DNA from: JAEUHM01 sp964538625
GTDB taxonomy: Bacteria; Verrucomicrobiota; Verrucomicrobiia; Verrucomicrobiales; Verrucomicrobiaceae
DNA length: 64,000 nt
Direction: 5' to 3'
Assembly (NCBI GenBank): GCA_964538625.1
Contig: CAZIGH010000025.1
Span: 1 to 64,000, forward strand
Part shown: one piece after another, positions 40,438-48,778 of the stretch
Layout of the letters: the number at the start of each line of letters is the position of its first letter
Numbering within the stretch: the stretch's first letter is position 1
Program-made: the position numbers and the translations under genes
The notes under the pieces: model-generated
The model's input: the letters and a program-made list of their open reading frames with translations, nothing else
Told to the model about the DNA's origin: nothing
Databases searched by the model: none

Positions 40438-41388
40438 ATGTCTCGCGCCACTTCCATTTGCCTCGCCCTCATACTGCTCTCCTCACAGCTTCAAGCCCAG
40501 GACACTTCGTTGCACGACTGGCTGGTCGAAGGTGAAAACTGGAAACCTGCCGTGAAAGGTTTTGTCTTCACCGATGGCCTCTGCACAGACAAAGAAGGCC
40601 ACCTCTACTTCACCGATGTGCGCCAAGGCCAGGGCATCTACAAACTCGACCCCACGACCGGGGAGGTGACCCTTGCCATCAAGGACCTGCCGGGCATCTC
40701 CGGTGTGCAGATCGGACCAGACGGCCGCTTTTATGCCTGCCATAACAGAGAGCAGCGTATCATCGCCATTGATGCAGCGGGCAAGGTGGAAGTCCTGCTC
40801 ACTGGGGTGAAGTGCAACGACCTCGTCGTCTCCAAAGCTGGCCACCTGTACTTCACCGAGACCCCCACCAAACGCATCCACCTCATCAAGGCAGACAAGA
40901 CCCATCTCATCGCGGACGAAGGCAAGGTCACCCGGCCCAACGGCATCTCCATCTCACCAGATCAACAGACCCTGGCCGTTTCCGACCACGGCGGCAAGCA
41001 CGTCTGGACCTGGGTCATCGCTGACGATGGCACCCTATCCAGCGGAGCACCTTACATGACCATGGAGACTCCGCTTGAAAGTGATCAGGGAGCAGGAGCC
41101 AAGCCTGGTGAGCGCCCCGCAGACCTCCCGCGCTACAAGGCAGAGGCACTGGGCGACGGCATGACCACGGAAAGTACGGGAAGATGGTTCGTTACCACCG
41201 CCGTGGGCATACAGGTGTTCGACCAAGCAGGCCGCCACGCCGGAACCCTGGCCAAACCCGCCCCCGAGTCAAAGGTCGTCAGCGTGGAGTTCGCCGGAAA
41301 AGACCACGACATCCTCTACATCGCCGCAGGAGACACCATCTGGAGTCGTAAACTCAAGGTCAAGGGATGGTTCGGCACCGGGCAGTGA
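40438..41388 (+). CDS. SMP-30/gluconolactonase family protein, exported
   Basis: The 316-residue product has a signal peptide (MSRATSICLALILLSSQLQA) and a six-blade propeller. GFVFTDGLCTDKEGHLYFTD, VQIGPDGRFYACHNREQRI, KCNDLVVSKAGHLYFTETPT and RPNGISISPDQQTLAVSDH supply the conserved Glu/Asn/Asp metal ligands (GExxxWLP-like positions are diverged). Members hydrolyse sugar lactones. In this phylum such proteins are often paired with 3-keto-glycoside metabolism, and the next gene fits this. The GTG start of the next gene overlaps its stop (GTGA), so the two are translated together. Confidence 0.88.
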   Translation: MSRATSICLALILLSSQLQAQDTSLHDWLVEGENWKPAVKGFVFTDGLCTDKEGHLYFTDVRQGQGIYKLDPTTGEVTLAIKDLPGISGVQIGPDGRFYACHNREQRIIAIDAAGKVEVLLTGVKCNDLVVSKAGHLYFTETPTKRIHLIKADKTHLIADEGKVTRPNGISISPDQQTLAVSDHGGKHVWTWVIADDGTLSSGAPYMTMETPLESDQGAGAKPGERPADLPRYKAEALGDGMTTESTGRWFVTTAVGIQVFDQAGRHAGTLAKPAPESKVVSVEFAGKDHDILYIAAGDTIWSRKLKVKGWFGTGQ

Positions 41389-42026
41389 ACAGACGGCTTC
41401 TCGCCGCCTCGCTCGCCATCTTTCTCACAGGATGTAACGAGACTCCCTCCGCGCCCTTTGCATGGAACTTGCTGGACGCCAACTTCCTGCCGGAATGGAA
41501 GTCGGCGAACATCGAGAACCAGGGGCGCACCTTCGTCAATGCCACCGGTCTGCGCATGGAAGAGGGCTCACCGATGACCGGCCTCGTCTTCTCGGCGTGG
41601 GAAGAAGCTGGCCTGCCAAGCACACGCTATGCCATCGAGTATGAAGCACGACGCACGCGCGGCACCGACTTCTTCGGCGCGCTCACCTTCCCCGTGAACG
41701 AGAGCTACCTGACCTTTGTGCCCGGAGGCTGGAGTGGTGCCACGACAGGTCTCTCAAACATCGACGGCCTCTCAGCCATAGACAACCCCACCGGCAGTGC
41801 CCAGCGGTACGAGCAGGGCGTCTGGTATCGGTTCCGCATCGAAGTCTCGAAGCGAACGGTCAAGGTCTGGATGGATGCACGTCTAATCGTCAACCTGCAA
41901 CTCCCCGGACGCAGCATCGATCTGCGCCCGGGCGACATCGAAAAATGCAAACCCTTTGGCTTTGCCACCTACGGCACGGATGGCGAAGTCCGGTCCATAC
42001 GCATTGAGAGCCTACCTGGCGACTGA
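41385..42026 (+). CDS. Lipoprotein resembling 3-keto-disaccharide hydrolase (DUF1080)
   Basis: The 213-residue product is read from the GTG that overlaps the upstream stop as GTGA (VNRRLLAASLAIFLTGC). The leader ends in a lipobox Cys. The mature part is a jelly-roll typical of DUF1080: LVFSAWEEAGLPSTRYAIEY, DFFGALTFPVNESYLTFVPG, YRFRIEVSKRTVKVWMDARL and FGFATYGTDGEVRSIRIESL. The fold is that of lectin/glucanase-type domains, and characterised relatives cleave 3-keto-glycosides. The 3' end overlaps the convergent thioredoxin-like gene by 15 bases. Confidence 0.78.
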   Translation: MNRRLLAASLAIFLTGCNETPSAPFAWNLLDANFLPEWKSANIENQGRTFVNATGLRMEEGSPMTGLVFSAWEEAGLPSTRYAIEYEARRTRGTDFFGALTFPVNESYLTFVPGGWSGATTGLSNIDGLSAIDNPTGSAQRYEQGVWYRFRIEVSKRTVKVWMDARLIVNLQLPGRSIDLRPGDIEKCKPFGFATYGTDGEVRSIRIESLPGD

Positions 42027-42455
42027 CACATCCGCCGCCTTGGAAAGTGCGGAGCGAAGACGAAGTGCAAACATCTCAGCGGAAGTACCGCCCACCAGAT
42101 GATCCATCAGCGGCTTCCCATCTGCATCCGTGAACTCAATGTGCGGAATGCCTTCCACCCCGTATTCCTTTGCCACACTGGCCGTGCTGGCTTGATCCAC
42201 ATCCAGGTAAGCCCACACAAACTTGTCATGGAACGGCTTCACCGCATCGCTGGGATATACGTGCTTCTTCATCGACTTGCAGGGCGGACACCAAGAAGCA
42301 GAAAACACCAACACCATCGGCTTGCCTGACTTCTTCGCCTCGGCTGTGGCTTCGTGGTAGGTGGGCACAAAGGTCGGCCCCCCTGCCGGTGCATTGCCCG
42401 ACAGGAAGTAAAACACCACGCCGCAAACGGCAAGAAGCAAAAGAACGTTTCTCAT
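42012..42455 (-). CDS. Thioredoxin-like protein, membrane-anchored or exported (copy 1)
   Basis: The 147-residue protein has an N-terminal hydrophobic helix (NVLLLLAVCGVVFYFL) and a thioredoxin fold. VLVFSASWCPPCKSMKKHVY carries the CPPC redox pair, GIPHIEFTD the cis-proline region, and the C-terminal part is helical. It is about half identical to the next gene upstream on the strand and ends in convergent overlap with the DUF1080-like gene. The likely role is thiol reduction or oxidation in the envelope, such as cytochrome or disulfide maintenance. Confidence 0.9.
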   Translation of the reverse strand: MRNVLLLLAVCGVVFYFLSGNAPAGGPTFVPTYHEATAEAKKSGKPMVLVFSASWCPPCKSMKKHVYPSDAVKPFHDKFVWAYLDVDQASTASVAKEYGVEGIPHIEFTDADGKPLMDHLVGGTSAEMFALRLRSALSKAADVSVAR

Positions 42456-42488
42456 GCCAAGTAAAGGGAACCCATCCGCTGGCCCACC

Positions 42489-42935
42489 TCAGGGTTTGGC
42501 GGTGGCAGCTGCCGGCGTCTTTGCCAAAGCGTCAGCCAGCTTCTTTGCGAAGTTTTCAGGCGAGGTACTGCCCACTTGCTTCTGCACGAGCGACTTGCCC
42601 TCAGCATCCACGAACTCAATGTGTGGAATGCCATTCACGCCATATTGCCCAGCCGTCGTTTTGTTGTCTTTGTCGTCCACATCCAGATAAGCCCACACGA
42701 ACTTATCGTGGTATTGCTTCACCGCATCACTGGGATAAACAGACTTTTTCATCACCTGACAGGGCGGACACCAGGAGGCGGTGAAAACCAGCACGACGGG
42801 CTTGCCTTCCTTTTGGGCCGTACTCATGGCCTTACGATGGCTTTCAACAAACTTGGGGCTGCCTTTCGGAAAATCCCCGGCGAGCAGTGTGGTGGCGACC
42901 GCAAGGGCGGTGAAAACAAACATGAACTTTTTCAT
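42489..42935 (-). CDS. Thioredoxin-like protein, exported (copy 2)
   Basis: The 148-residue protein, read from MKKFMFVFTALAVATTLLAG (signal peptide), shares KFVxxHRKAM-type, VFTASWCPPCQVMKKSVYPS and VDVDDKD... GIPHIEFVD blocks with copy 1. The CPPC pair is intact. It lies 33 bases upstream of copy 1 on the minus strand, so a tandem duplication is likely. The difference is mostly in the leader, suggesting different export or retention. Confidence 0.9.
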   Translation of the reverse strand: MKKFMFVFTALAVATTLLAGDFPKGSPKFVESHRKAMSTAQKEGKPVVLVFTASWCPPCQVMKKSVYPSDAVKQYHDKFVWAYLDVDDKDNKTTAGQYGVNGIPHIEFVDAEGKSLVQKQVGSTSPENFAKKLADALAKTPAAATAKP

Positions 42936-43049
42936 AGCGTTGGTGTGAGATGGAAATGAGGGGGCAGGAGTGTCTCTACCTGAGACAGAACGACCGTCCT
43001 CTCTTCCCCGTTCGAGTGAAATTTGGTTCATTTTCTTCAAAATGGCGAT

Positions 43050-43078
43050 AAAAAAAGCGCCCGGCATCCCGGGCGCTT
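43050..43078 (-). terminator. Terminator after the DUF1501 gene
   Basis: aagcgcccgg and ccgggcgctt form a 10-bp stem around a 4-base loop. On the minus strand it ends with tttttt. Confidence 0.9.
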
Positions 43079-43105
43079 CTGCTGACAACGGTTGAATCCC
43101 TCTGA

Positions 43106-44413
43106 CTAGGCAAACAAATCCAGTACCGGCGCTCCTTTGTCCGCGATGGTGAAGGGGCGTTTGCTTGGCGAGTAGATGACTTGATCCAGAGGAAGACCAA
43201 GCGCGTAAGCGATGCTGGCATTGAAGTCCTGAATCTTCATTTTGTTCTCCACCACTTCGCGGCCTTCCTTGTCGGTCTTGCCATAGACATGTCCGCCCTT
43301 CACGCCTCCACCGAACATGACGGCGGAGAATGCCTTGGGGTAGTGGTCGCGTCCAACGTTCTGGTTGATGTCAGGGGTACGGCCAAACTCCGTGGTCAGC
43401 ACGACGAGCGTCTCCTGCAGAAGGCCACGGGAGTTGAGGTCCGCAAGGAGTGAGGAGAGGCCCTTGTCCAGGATGTCGCAAAGCTCCGGCACACGGACAA
43501 AGTTGGCGTTGTGGGTGTCCCATCCTCCAAGTGAAACCTCGACGAAACGCACACCCCGCTCAACCAGCCGCCGGGCTAGAAGGCAGCCCTGACCGAAGGC
43601 CTCGCTACCGTAAGTGGCCCGCACATCTCCCGGCTCTTGAGTCAGGTCAAAGGCCTTGAGATCCTCAGACTTCATCATGGCTATGGCGTCATCATACATC
43701 TCGGCATAGGCTTTCACATTCCGGTGTGGGAAGGTGCTGCGGAAGTTCCGGTCCAGCTCGTCAGCCAGCTTCATTCTGGCCATGAAGCGATCCTCAGGCA
43801 CGCTGGTCTTGACGTTCTTCAATCCATTCTCAGGATTGTTCACGTAAAGCGGACTGTGCGCTGCGGGGAAAAAGCCAGCACCTGGATGGCGGCTGTCATT
43901 GCCGATGAAGACGAAGTTCGGCAGTGTACTGTTTCCACCACCCTGGAACACGTTCAGCCAAGCCCCCATAGCCGGGTGGCGGATGGTGCCACGCAGCTCA
44001 TAGCTGGTGTGCATCATGTAGTTGCCCTGCTCGTGCGCTCCCTGCGTTGAGGTGAGGGAGTTGATGATGGTACCGTGGTGCATCTGCTTTGCAGTCAGCG
44101 GCAGATACTCCGAGATGCGAACGCCGTCAGCACTGGTCTTAATGGGTTTGGTGGGACCCGCCGTCTCCACACCCTCTTTCACGTCCCAAGTGTCCATGTG
44201 GGTCTGCCCGCCCGACATGTAGAGGTAGATCACGTTCTTGGCAGTGGCCACCTGCTTCAGGGTGGATGAGTTCTCAAAAGCACCAAAGGCCTTCCCCTGC
44301 ATGTAGTTGCCCAGCAATCCGACTCCCAGAAGTGAGGAAGCCGTTTTGGCCACAAAGTCACGGCGTGACACCTCGCCGGAGCGAAGCAGTTTTGATGCGA
44401 GTTCTTGTTTCAT
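43106..44413 (-). CDS. DUF1501 protein, Tat-exported
   Basis: The 435-residue protein starts MKQELASKLLRSGEVSRRDF, where SRRDFV followed by a hydrophobic run marks a Tat signal. The DUF1501 domain fills the rest: VIYLYMSGGQTHMDTWDVKEG, LTSTQGAHEQGNYMMHTSYE, SLGGWDTHNANFVRVPELCD, and LVVLTTEFGRTPDINQNVGRDHYPKAFSAVMFGGG. The alkaline phosphatase/sulfatase-like metal positions are visible (SGGQTHMDTWD, GWDTH, EFGRTP, GRDHYP). Family members are always paired with DUF1549/DUF1553 genes in this phylum, as here. The activity is unknown. A strong terminator follows. Confidence 0.93.
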   Translation of the reverse strand: MKQELASKLLRSGEVSRRDFVAKTASSLLGVGLLGNYMQGKAFGAFENSSTLKQVATAKNVIYLYMSGGQTHMDTWDVKEGVETAGPTKPIKTSADGVRISEYLPLTAKQMHHGTIINSLTSTQGAHEQGNYMMHTSYELRGTIRHPAMGAWLNVFQGGGNSTLPNFVFIGNDSRHPGAGFFPAAHSPLYVNNPENGLKNVKTSVPEDRFMARMKLADELDRNFRSTFPHRNVKAYAEMYDDAIAMMKSEDLKAFDLTQEPGDVRATYGSEAFGQGCLLARRLVERGVRFVEVSLGGWDTHNANFVRVPELCDILDKGLSSLLADLNSRGLLQETLVVLTTEFGRTPDINQNVGRDHYPKAFSAVMFGGGVKGGHVYGKTDKEGREVVENKMKIQDFNASIAYALGLPLDQVIYSPSKRPFTIADKGAPVLDLFA

Positions 44414-44437
44414 GACGGTTTGGACGAGATTACTGGG

Positions 44438-46942
44438 TTATTGCACAAAGATGAACTGTTGCGTGTTGAGAAGGGAGAAGACCAGGTCTTCAAGGCTGTC
44501 GAGCCCCGCATCCTGTGCTTTGAGCCAGATCTCCTTTTCCGCAGCGGTAGGCTTGCGAGAAAGGATGGCGGTGTAGATGGCGTCGATCTTGTCATCCGGA
44601 TACGGTGCCTTGCTCACGGTGAGCATGAGCTGGCTGTATTTGTTCAGTATGGAGGGCATGAGCTGCCCGTTCATCATCGCCAGCGCCTGGGGTACGCTGG
44701 CTTCATGGTTGGCGTTCTCGATCGTCTCACGATCACTCTGGCCAAACTCCCGCAGGTAATGACCGCGCGGTGCTGGACTCTCGATCTCGGCAGCCCTCAT
44801 CCAGGTCTTCAGCTGATCCTGCCGTGCGCGGAAGTAGTTGCGGTGCTCCTTCTCCGGGATGCCGAAGAATGAAGCTTCCTCGGCAAACTTCGCATCTCTC
44901 TCTTCATTGGCAGCTTTTCGCTCCGCATCGGTCAGTTCAGGGCGGTCGTAACCTGGAATCGTCACCCGCTCGGTAGCAGCTCCTGCGGCCATCATCATCG
45001 AGTCTCCCGCAGACATCATGGCTGGCGAGGCATCGGCTCCCTCCGCAGCGCTAGCGGATGCAGCTCCGTATGGCTTGCCCGTCACCTTTGCATACAGCTT
45101 CTTCTGACCTGGGATAAGGATCTCTGACATCGCAGTGCGGCGCGCCTCATTCTGGATGGTGTTCACTTCGCTTCGAATCTTGTCCGCCTTAGCGCGGAGG
45201 TCCTTCGCCGCAGCTATGGCCCTTTCACGCTCTGGGCCTTCTTTCAGGAGCACAGCTTTGTCCATAGCCGCCTTGGCCACGGCGCGCGCTTCAGCATACT
45301 CTTTTTGTTTGCCTTCGGTGCGCTCGCGGTTCCTGTCATACACAGCGGCGGTCAGCTTCACACCGCGCAGGGCTTCCTCCAGCGAGAGGGCATCCACGGC
45401 ATCTCCGTTTTTCTTTGCCTGGAGAACGCGCTGTTCCATCGCCTCACGGGCAGCGAGGTTGGGCATGTCGGGATTGGGATTGATCAGGGTCACAAAGGAA
45501 TCCCACATTTGCTCTGCTGTCATGCGGCGCAGAACGGGGCCGGTGAAGAGATAGGTCTCACCCGGTGAGTGCTCTTTCTTCGTCACTTCACGCTGGTAAG
45601 TCTGGGTATTGAAGAGCACGCGGAGGAAGGCCTTCATGTCAAAGCCGAGGTCCACCATGAGCTTCTCCAGGTGCTTCTGCATCTCGGGATTCATGGGTAC
45701 GGTGCTGTCCATGAGTTCATCCAGGGGCTCAATGAGCGCCAAGCCAAAGGCCCTTTTCCACAGACGGTTGACGATGACCGTGCTGAAGCGCGGATTGTCC
45801 TTGGTGGTCATCCAGCGGGCGTAAGCCTGGAGGTTGCTCTCCCCGGGGAGAGGCTCCACGGCGTGCCCCATCATGGCAGCGGGGGCCACCACGGAGCGGG
45901 GCTTGGCGTCGCTGTACTGGTAGTCGTGGGGCAGCGACAGTTTGCGGTCACGTGTGCTGACGGAGGTGTAGCGCATCGTATTGCGAATGTCGGTAATGGC
46001 TTCCTGGTAGTTCCGCTGCTCACGGCGCATTTTCTGCCTGGCTTCATCCCGTTTGCGATTTACCTCCTTCACGTCTGCCTCCCACTTCTTCATGGCTGCG
46101 GCGTATTCAGACTGCTTTGCAGTGTATTCCTTCTGAAGGGTCTCCCACTGCTCTTTGCTGAGCTTGCCATTGTTCTTTGGCGGGTTCGGGCGCTGGGGCC
46201 TTGAGGGTTCCTTGAACGAGGCCCTCAGGTTGCTCTCCTGCTCGCGCAAATACTGGTTCACCTCATACATGGAACCGCCATAGTAATCTTGCGTTTCCAC
46301 CGGATACGAGAATGCAGCCATTTGGTAGAACTGCATCTGTGTCCACTTGTCAAAGGGGTGGTTGTGGCACTGGGCACACTCCATGCGGGTTCCGAGGAAG
46401 ATCCGGGCAGTGTTTGCCATATTGTCCAACGGCATCCCCCGATCCCTCATGTAGTAACCTATGGCACCATTGTCCCAAGCCTTGCCTTGGGCGGCCACGA
46501 GTTCACGGACAAACTGATCATAAGGCTTGTTGGTCCGAAGCGCGTCCTTGATGAACGTCACGTAGGCGGCACCGGTCACGGCTCCTGCCTGGTTGCCGCT
46601 GGATTGCGCACGCAGCACGTCGGCCCAGTAGTTGAAAAAATGCTGCACATAGCCTTCTGAAGCCAACAGCTTGTCAATGAGCTGAGCCCGCTTGTCAGGA
46701 CTCTTGTCGGCCAGAAAATCCTCTGTCTCCCTCGTCGTCGGAATGCGTCCAATCACATCCAAGTAAATGCGGCGCACAAACGTATGGTCATCGGCACGGG
46801 GATTGCCGGACACGCCTTTCGCTGCCCAAGTTTTCTCTAAAACGGCATCAATCTGCCGGGCGGCGTCGCGGGTGGAGACGGTGGCAGCCTCAGCGCTGCC
46901 GAGGAGTCCTGCTGTGAGGAGTCCAAGAAGGGCGGATTTCAT
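44438..46942 (-). CDS. DUF1549 + DUF1553 protein, secreted
   Basis: The 834-residue protein begins with a signal peptide (MKSALLGLLTAGLLGSAEA). DUF1549 spans about 20-235: VSGNPRADDHTFVRRIYLDV, GRIPTTRETEDFLADKS, NYWADVLRAQSSG, and MECAQCHNHPFDKWTQMQFY. The latter has a CxxCH that could bind haem c or a metal. A Lys/Glu/Arg-rich coiled insertion follows (about 250-325). DUF1553 starts near 360 (YARWMTTKDNPRFSTVIVNR) and has a second Lys/Ala/Glu-rich insertion around 530-640. The end (AIYTAILSRKPTAAEKEIWL) is the usual C-terminus. It is co-transcribed with the DUF1501 gene, 24 bases downstream. Confidence 0.93.
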   Translation of the reverse strand: MKSALLGLLTAGLLGSAEAATVSTRDAARQIDAVLEKTWAAKGVSGNPRADDHTFVRRIYLDVIGRIPTTRETEDFLADKSPDKRAQLIDKLLASEGYVQHFFNYWADVLRAQSSGNQAGAVTGAAYVTFIKDALRTNKPYDQFVRELVAAQGKAWDNGAIGYYMRDRGMPLDNMANTARIFLGTRMECAQCHNHPFDKWTQMQFYQMAAFSYPVETQDYYGGSMYEVNQYLREQESNLRASFKEPSRPQRPNPPKNNGKLSKEQWETLQKEYTAKQSEYAAAMKKWEADVKEVNRKRDEARQKMRREQRNYQEAITDIRNTMRYTSVSTRDRKLSLPHDYQYSDAKPRSVVAPAAMMGHAVEPLPGESNLQAYARWMTTKDNPRFSTVIVNRLWKRAFGLALIEPLDELMDSTVPMNPEMQKHLEKLMVDLGFDMKAFLRVLFNTQTYQREVTKKEHSPGETYLFTGPVLRRMTAEQMWDSFVTLINPNPDMPNLAAREAMEQRVLQAKKNGDAVDALSLEEALRGVKLTAAVYDRNRERTEGKQKEYAEARAVAKAAMDKAVLLKEGPERERAIAAAKDLRAKADKIRSEVNTIQNEARRTAMSEILIPGQKKLYAKVTGKPYGAASASAAEGADASPAMMSAGDSMMMAAGAATERVTIPGYDRPELTDAERKAANEERDAKFAEEASFFGIPEKEHRNYFRARQDQLKTWMRAAEIESPAPRGHYLREFGQSDRETIENANHEASVPQALAMMNGQLMPSILNKYSQLMLTVSKAPYPDDKIDAIYTAILSRKPTAAEKEIWLKAQDAGLDSLEDLVFSLLNTQQFIFVQ

Positions 46943-47112
46943 AGGGATGCGACCTCAAACGCCACCCAAAACATGACTTTTTCACCTATTTGACAATCGG
47001 CAGAGACTACGATGGGGCGGGGTCCAGAAGCGGCGGTAAAGAAAATCGCCCTTTCAACAATCCTTTCCCTTGCCAACGCAAGGAACTCCGGCACCTTCCC
47101 GCCCGCCATTTT

Positions 47113-47189
47113 CGGGGTGTAGTTCAGCCTGGTAGAACGCCTGCTTTGGGAGCAGGAGGTCGTGAGTTCGAATCTCGCCGCCCCGACCA
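47113..47189 (+). tRNA. tRNA-Pro (TGG)
   Basis: The acceptor cggggtg pairs with cgccccg, the anticodon stem cctgc/gcagg encloses tttGGGa (anticodon TGG), and gagttcgaatctc forms the T-arm. The 3' ACCA is encoded. Seventy-seven bases. It is followed 30 bases later by the YbjN-type gene. Confidence 0.96.
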
Positions 47190-47218
47190 CTTGAAAATGG
47201 TGACCCTTCCGGTCAACT

Positions 47219-47719
47219 ATGTCCGCACTGCACGCCACCGTCATGGAAGCCTTCAAGTCGATGGGCTGGCAGTATCGCGTAGTTCCAGGACAGGAGGTAG
47301 TGGAGTGCGCGTTCGAGGCCCACCACACCAAAGTCATCCTCCACGCTCAGAGCCACAGCGAGGCAAGCATCGTCACCATTGTAGCCAGCAGTTCTCTCCT
47401 CGCTCCCCCCTCTCACTTCAGGGCGGTGGCCGAGCTGGTGATGCGGACCAACAAGGAGCTGAACGTGGGCGGCTTTGAGTTCGACTGGGACAGCGGACAG
47501 GTAATGTTCCGCGTGTCCAACGTATTCGCAAAACTCCGCGCTGATCCTCGCATCATCGCAGGCTTGGCCCATACGTCCGTGGCTGAGATGGATCGTTTAA
47601 CGCCCTTCCTTATCGAACTGATACGAGTGTCCACCCTGGAGCTGCCAGTCTTCAGTGTGCGTGACCTGCTGGCCCGGCAAGATTTGCTGCCTGCCCTGGG
47701 ACAGCCTGCGAGCGCTTGA
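47219..47719 (+). CDS. YbjN-domain protein
   Basis: The 166-residue protein has VMEAFKSMGWQYRVVPGQEVVECAFEAHH at the start. The beta strands VILHAQSHSEASIVTIVASS and FEFDWDSGQVMFRVSNVFAK follow the YbjN/type III chaperone-like alpha-beta pattern. Such proteins are cytoplasmic regulators or chaperone-like folds whose partners are mostly unknown. The stop and the next ATG overlap by one base (TGATG), so it is translated with the following membrane protein. It lies directly after tRNA-Pro. Confidence 0.72.
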   Translation: MSALHATVMEAFKSMGWQYRVVPGQEVVECAFEAHHTKVILHAQSHSEASIVTIVASSSLLAPPSHFRAVAELVMRTNKELNVGGFEFDWDSGQVMFRVSNVFAKLRADPRIIAGLAHTSVAEMDRLTPFLIELIRVSTLELPVFSVRDLLARQDLLPALGQPASA

Positions 47720-48765
47720 TGCCCATGCGTTACGGAGTGAAAACCCTGCTGCTTGCGTGGCTGCTTTTCGCTGGCAGCGCGCTTGGACACCAGATTCCGT
47801 CCATCCAGCTTGAGATCGAGATGGCCAGCAATGGCCCTCACACCCTGCGGCTGAATGTCGATCCCCGCCTTATCATCTCCACCTCACCCGCGTCCATGCC
47901 CCCCGTGGGCGTGGAGTGGTATCGCGACCAAACACCGGACGAGCAGGCGGAAACCACCTCCAAGGCCATCTCTTACATCTCCCGTACCATCCGCTTTGCC
48001 TACGGTTCCGGAGTGCCCGGCCTCACCTGGGAGATAACCCCCATGGACGGTGTGAGCAACCAACCCCTCTCAGACACCACCACCGAGGTCCACCTTCTCG
48101 CCGTGGCCAGCCATGCGCCCTCAGCGCAAGAGTCCAGCCTCACTGTCAGCCTCGCATCCCACGCAGCCGCAGCGCTGACCATCATCACCCTCCTCGACGG
48201 AGAGGCCAGCCAGCGCGCTCAGGTGCTGTTTCCCGGTGAAGCCAGCAAGCCGCTCACTTGGGCACCAGCCACAGCGTCCACGCCACCACCTCCACCTGCG
48301 ACAGCCTTTGCATGGCATGTCGAGCCATTGAAGCTGGTTATGCATCATGTCTTCAAGGCGGATGTTGTCGGGCACGTGGTGTTCATCCTCGTGCTTGGAC
48401 TCCGTACCAAAAGGCCGCTGCTGGCACTGGCAGTCTTTCATCTGGTCCACCTCGCTTCCACATTCGCCTGCTCACTTCGGCACACCGTCGTTCCACAGCC
48501 GCCGTGGTTGTGGCCAGCGCTTTGCGTAGCGTTAGCCCTCCCACTACCAAGAGCGCGACACGCGTTGTCCTCAGCGCTGATCGTATCCGTGCTTGCGCTT
48601 CCCCATGTCCTCAATGAGTGGCCCACCGCCACAGAGCCGCGCATCACTTGCCTCATGGAGGCTGCGCTCGCTGTGAGCCATCTTGCTCTGCTTCTCCCAG
48701 TCCTGTTGATCCGTGGCTTGTGGACAGCAAAAAAGGCGGCTGCTGGGCCGCCTTTGCCTTCTTGA
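47719..48765 (+). CDS. HupE/UreJ-like membrane protein
   Basis: The product starts MPMRYGVKTLLLAWLLFAGS (signal peptide), followed by an exported domain to about 195 (QIPSIQLEIEMASNGPHTLR onward). The C-terminal part has about five to six transmembrane helices: LVMHHVFKADVVGHVVFILV, LLALAVFHLVHLASTFACSL, WLWPALCVALALPL and more. HHVFKADVVGH and HLVHLAS place His and Asp residues as in HupE/UreJ metal permeases. That group is linked to nickel or cobalt uptake, which is suggestive because lar genes lie 11 kb away, but the match is distant. The last 40 bases overlap the terminator of the convergent gene. Confidence 0.6.
   Translation: MPMRYGVKTLLLAWLLFAGSALGHQIPSIQLEIEMASNGPHTLRLNVDPRLIISTSPASMPPVGVEWYRDQTPDEQAETTSKAISYISRTIRFAYGSGVPGLTWEITPMDGVSNQPLSDTTTEVHLLAVASHAPSAQESSLTVSLASHAAAALTIITLLDGEASQRAQVLFPGEASKPLTWAPATASTPPPPPATAFAWHVEPLKLVMHHVFKADVVGHVVFILVLGLRTKRPLLALAVFHLVHLASTFACSLRHTVVPQPPWLWPALCVALALPLPRARHALSSALIVSVLALPHVLNEWPTATEPRITCLMEAALAVSHLALLLPVLLIRGLWTAKKAAAGPPLPS
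48729..48757 (-). terminator. Terminator of the O-antigen ligase gene, inside a convergent coding end
   Basis: aaaggcggc and gccgccttt form a 9-bp stem. On the minus strand the hairpin is followed by tttttt. It falls within the last 12 codons of the HupE-like gene (AKKAAAGPPLPS). Confidence 0.8.
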
Positions 48766-48778
48766 ACCGGTTGCCCTT

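Noticed and set aside
47113..47719. tRNA-Pro as an integration site for a mobile element
   Set aside because: No integrase, no duplicated tRNA 3' end and no phage genes are seen nearby.
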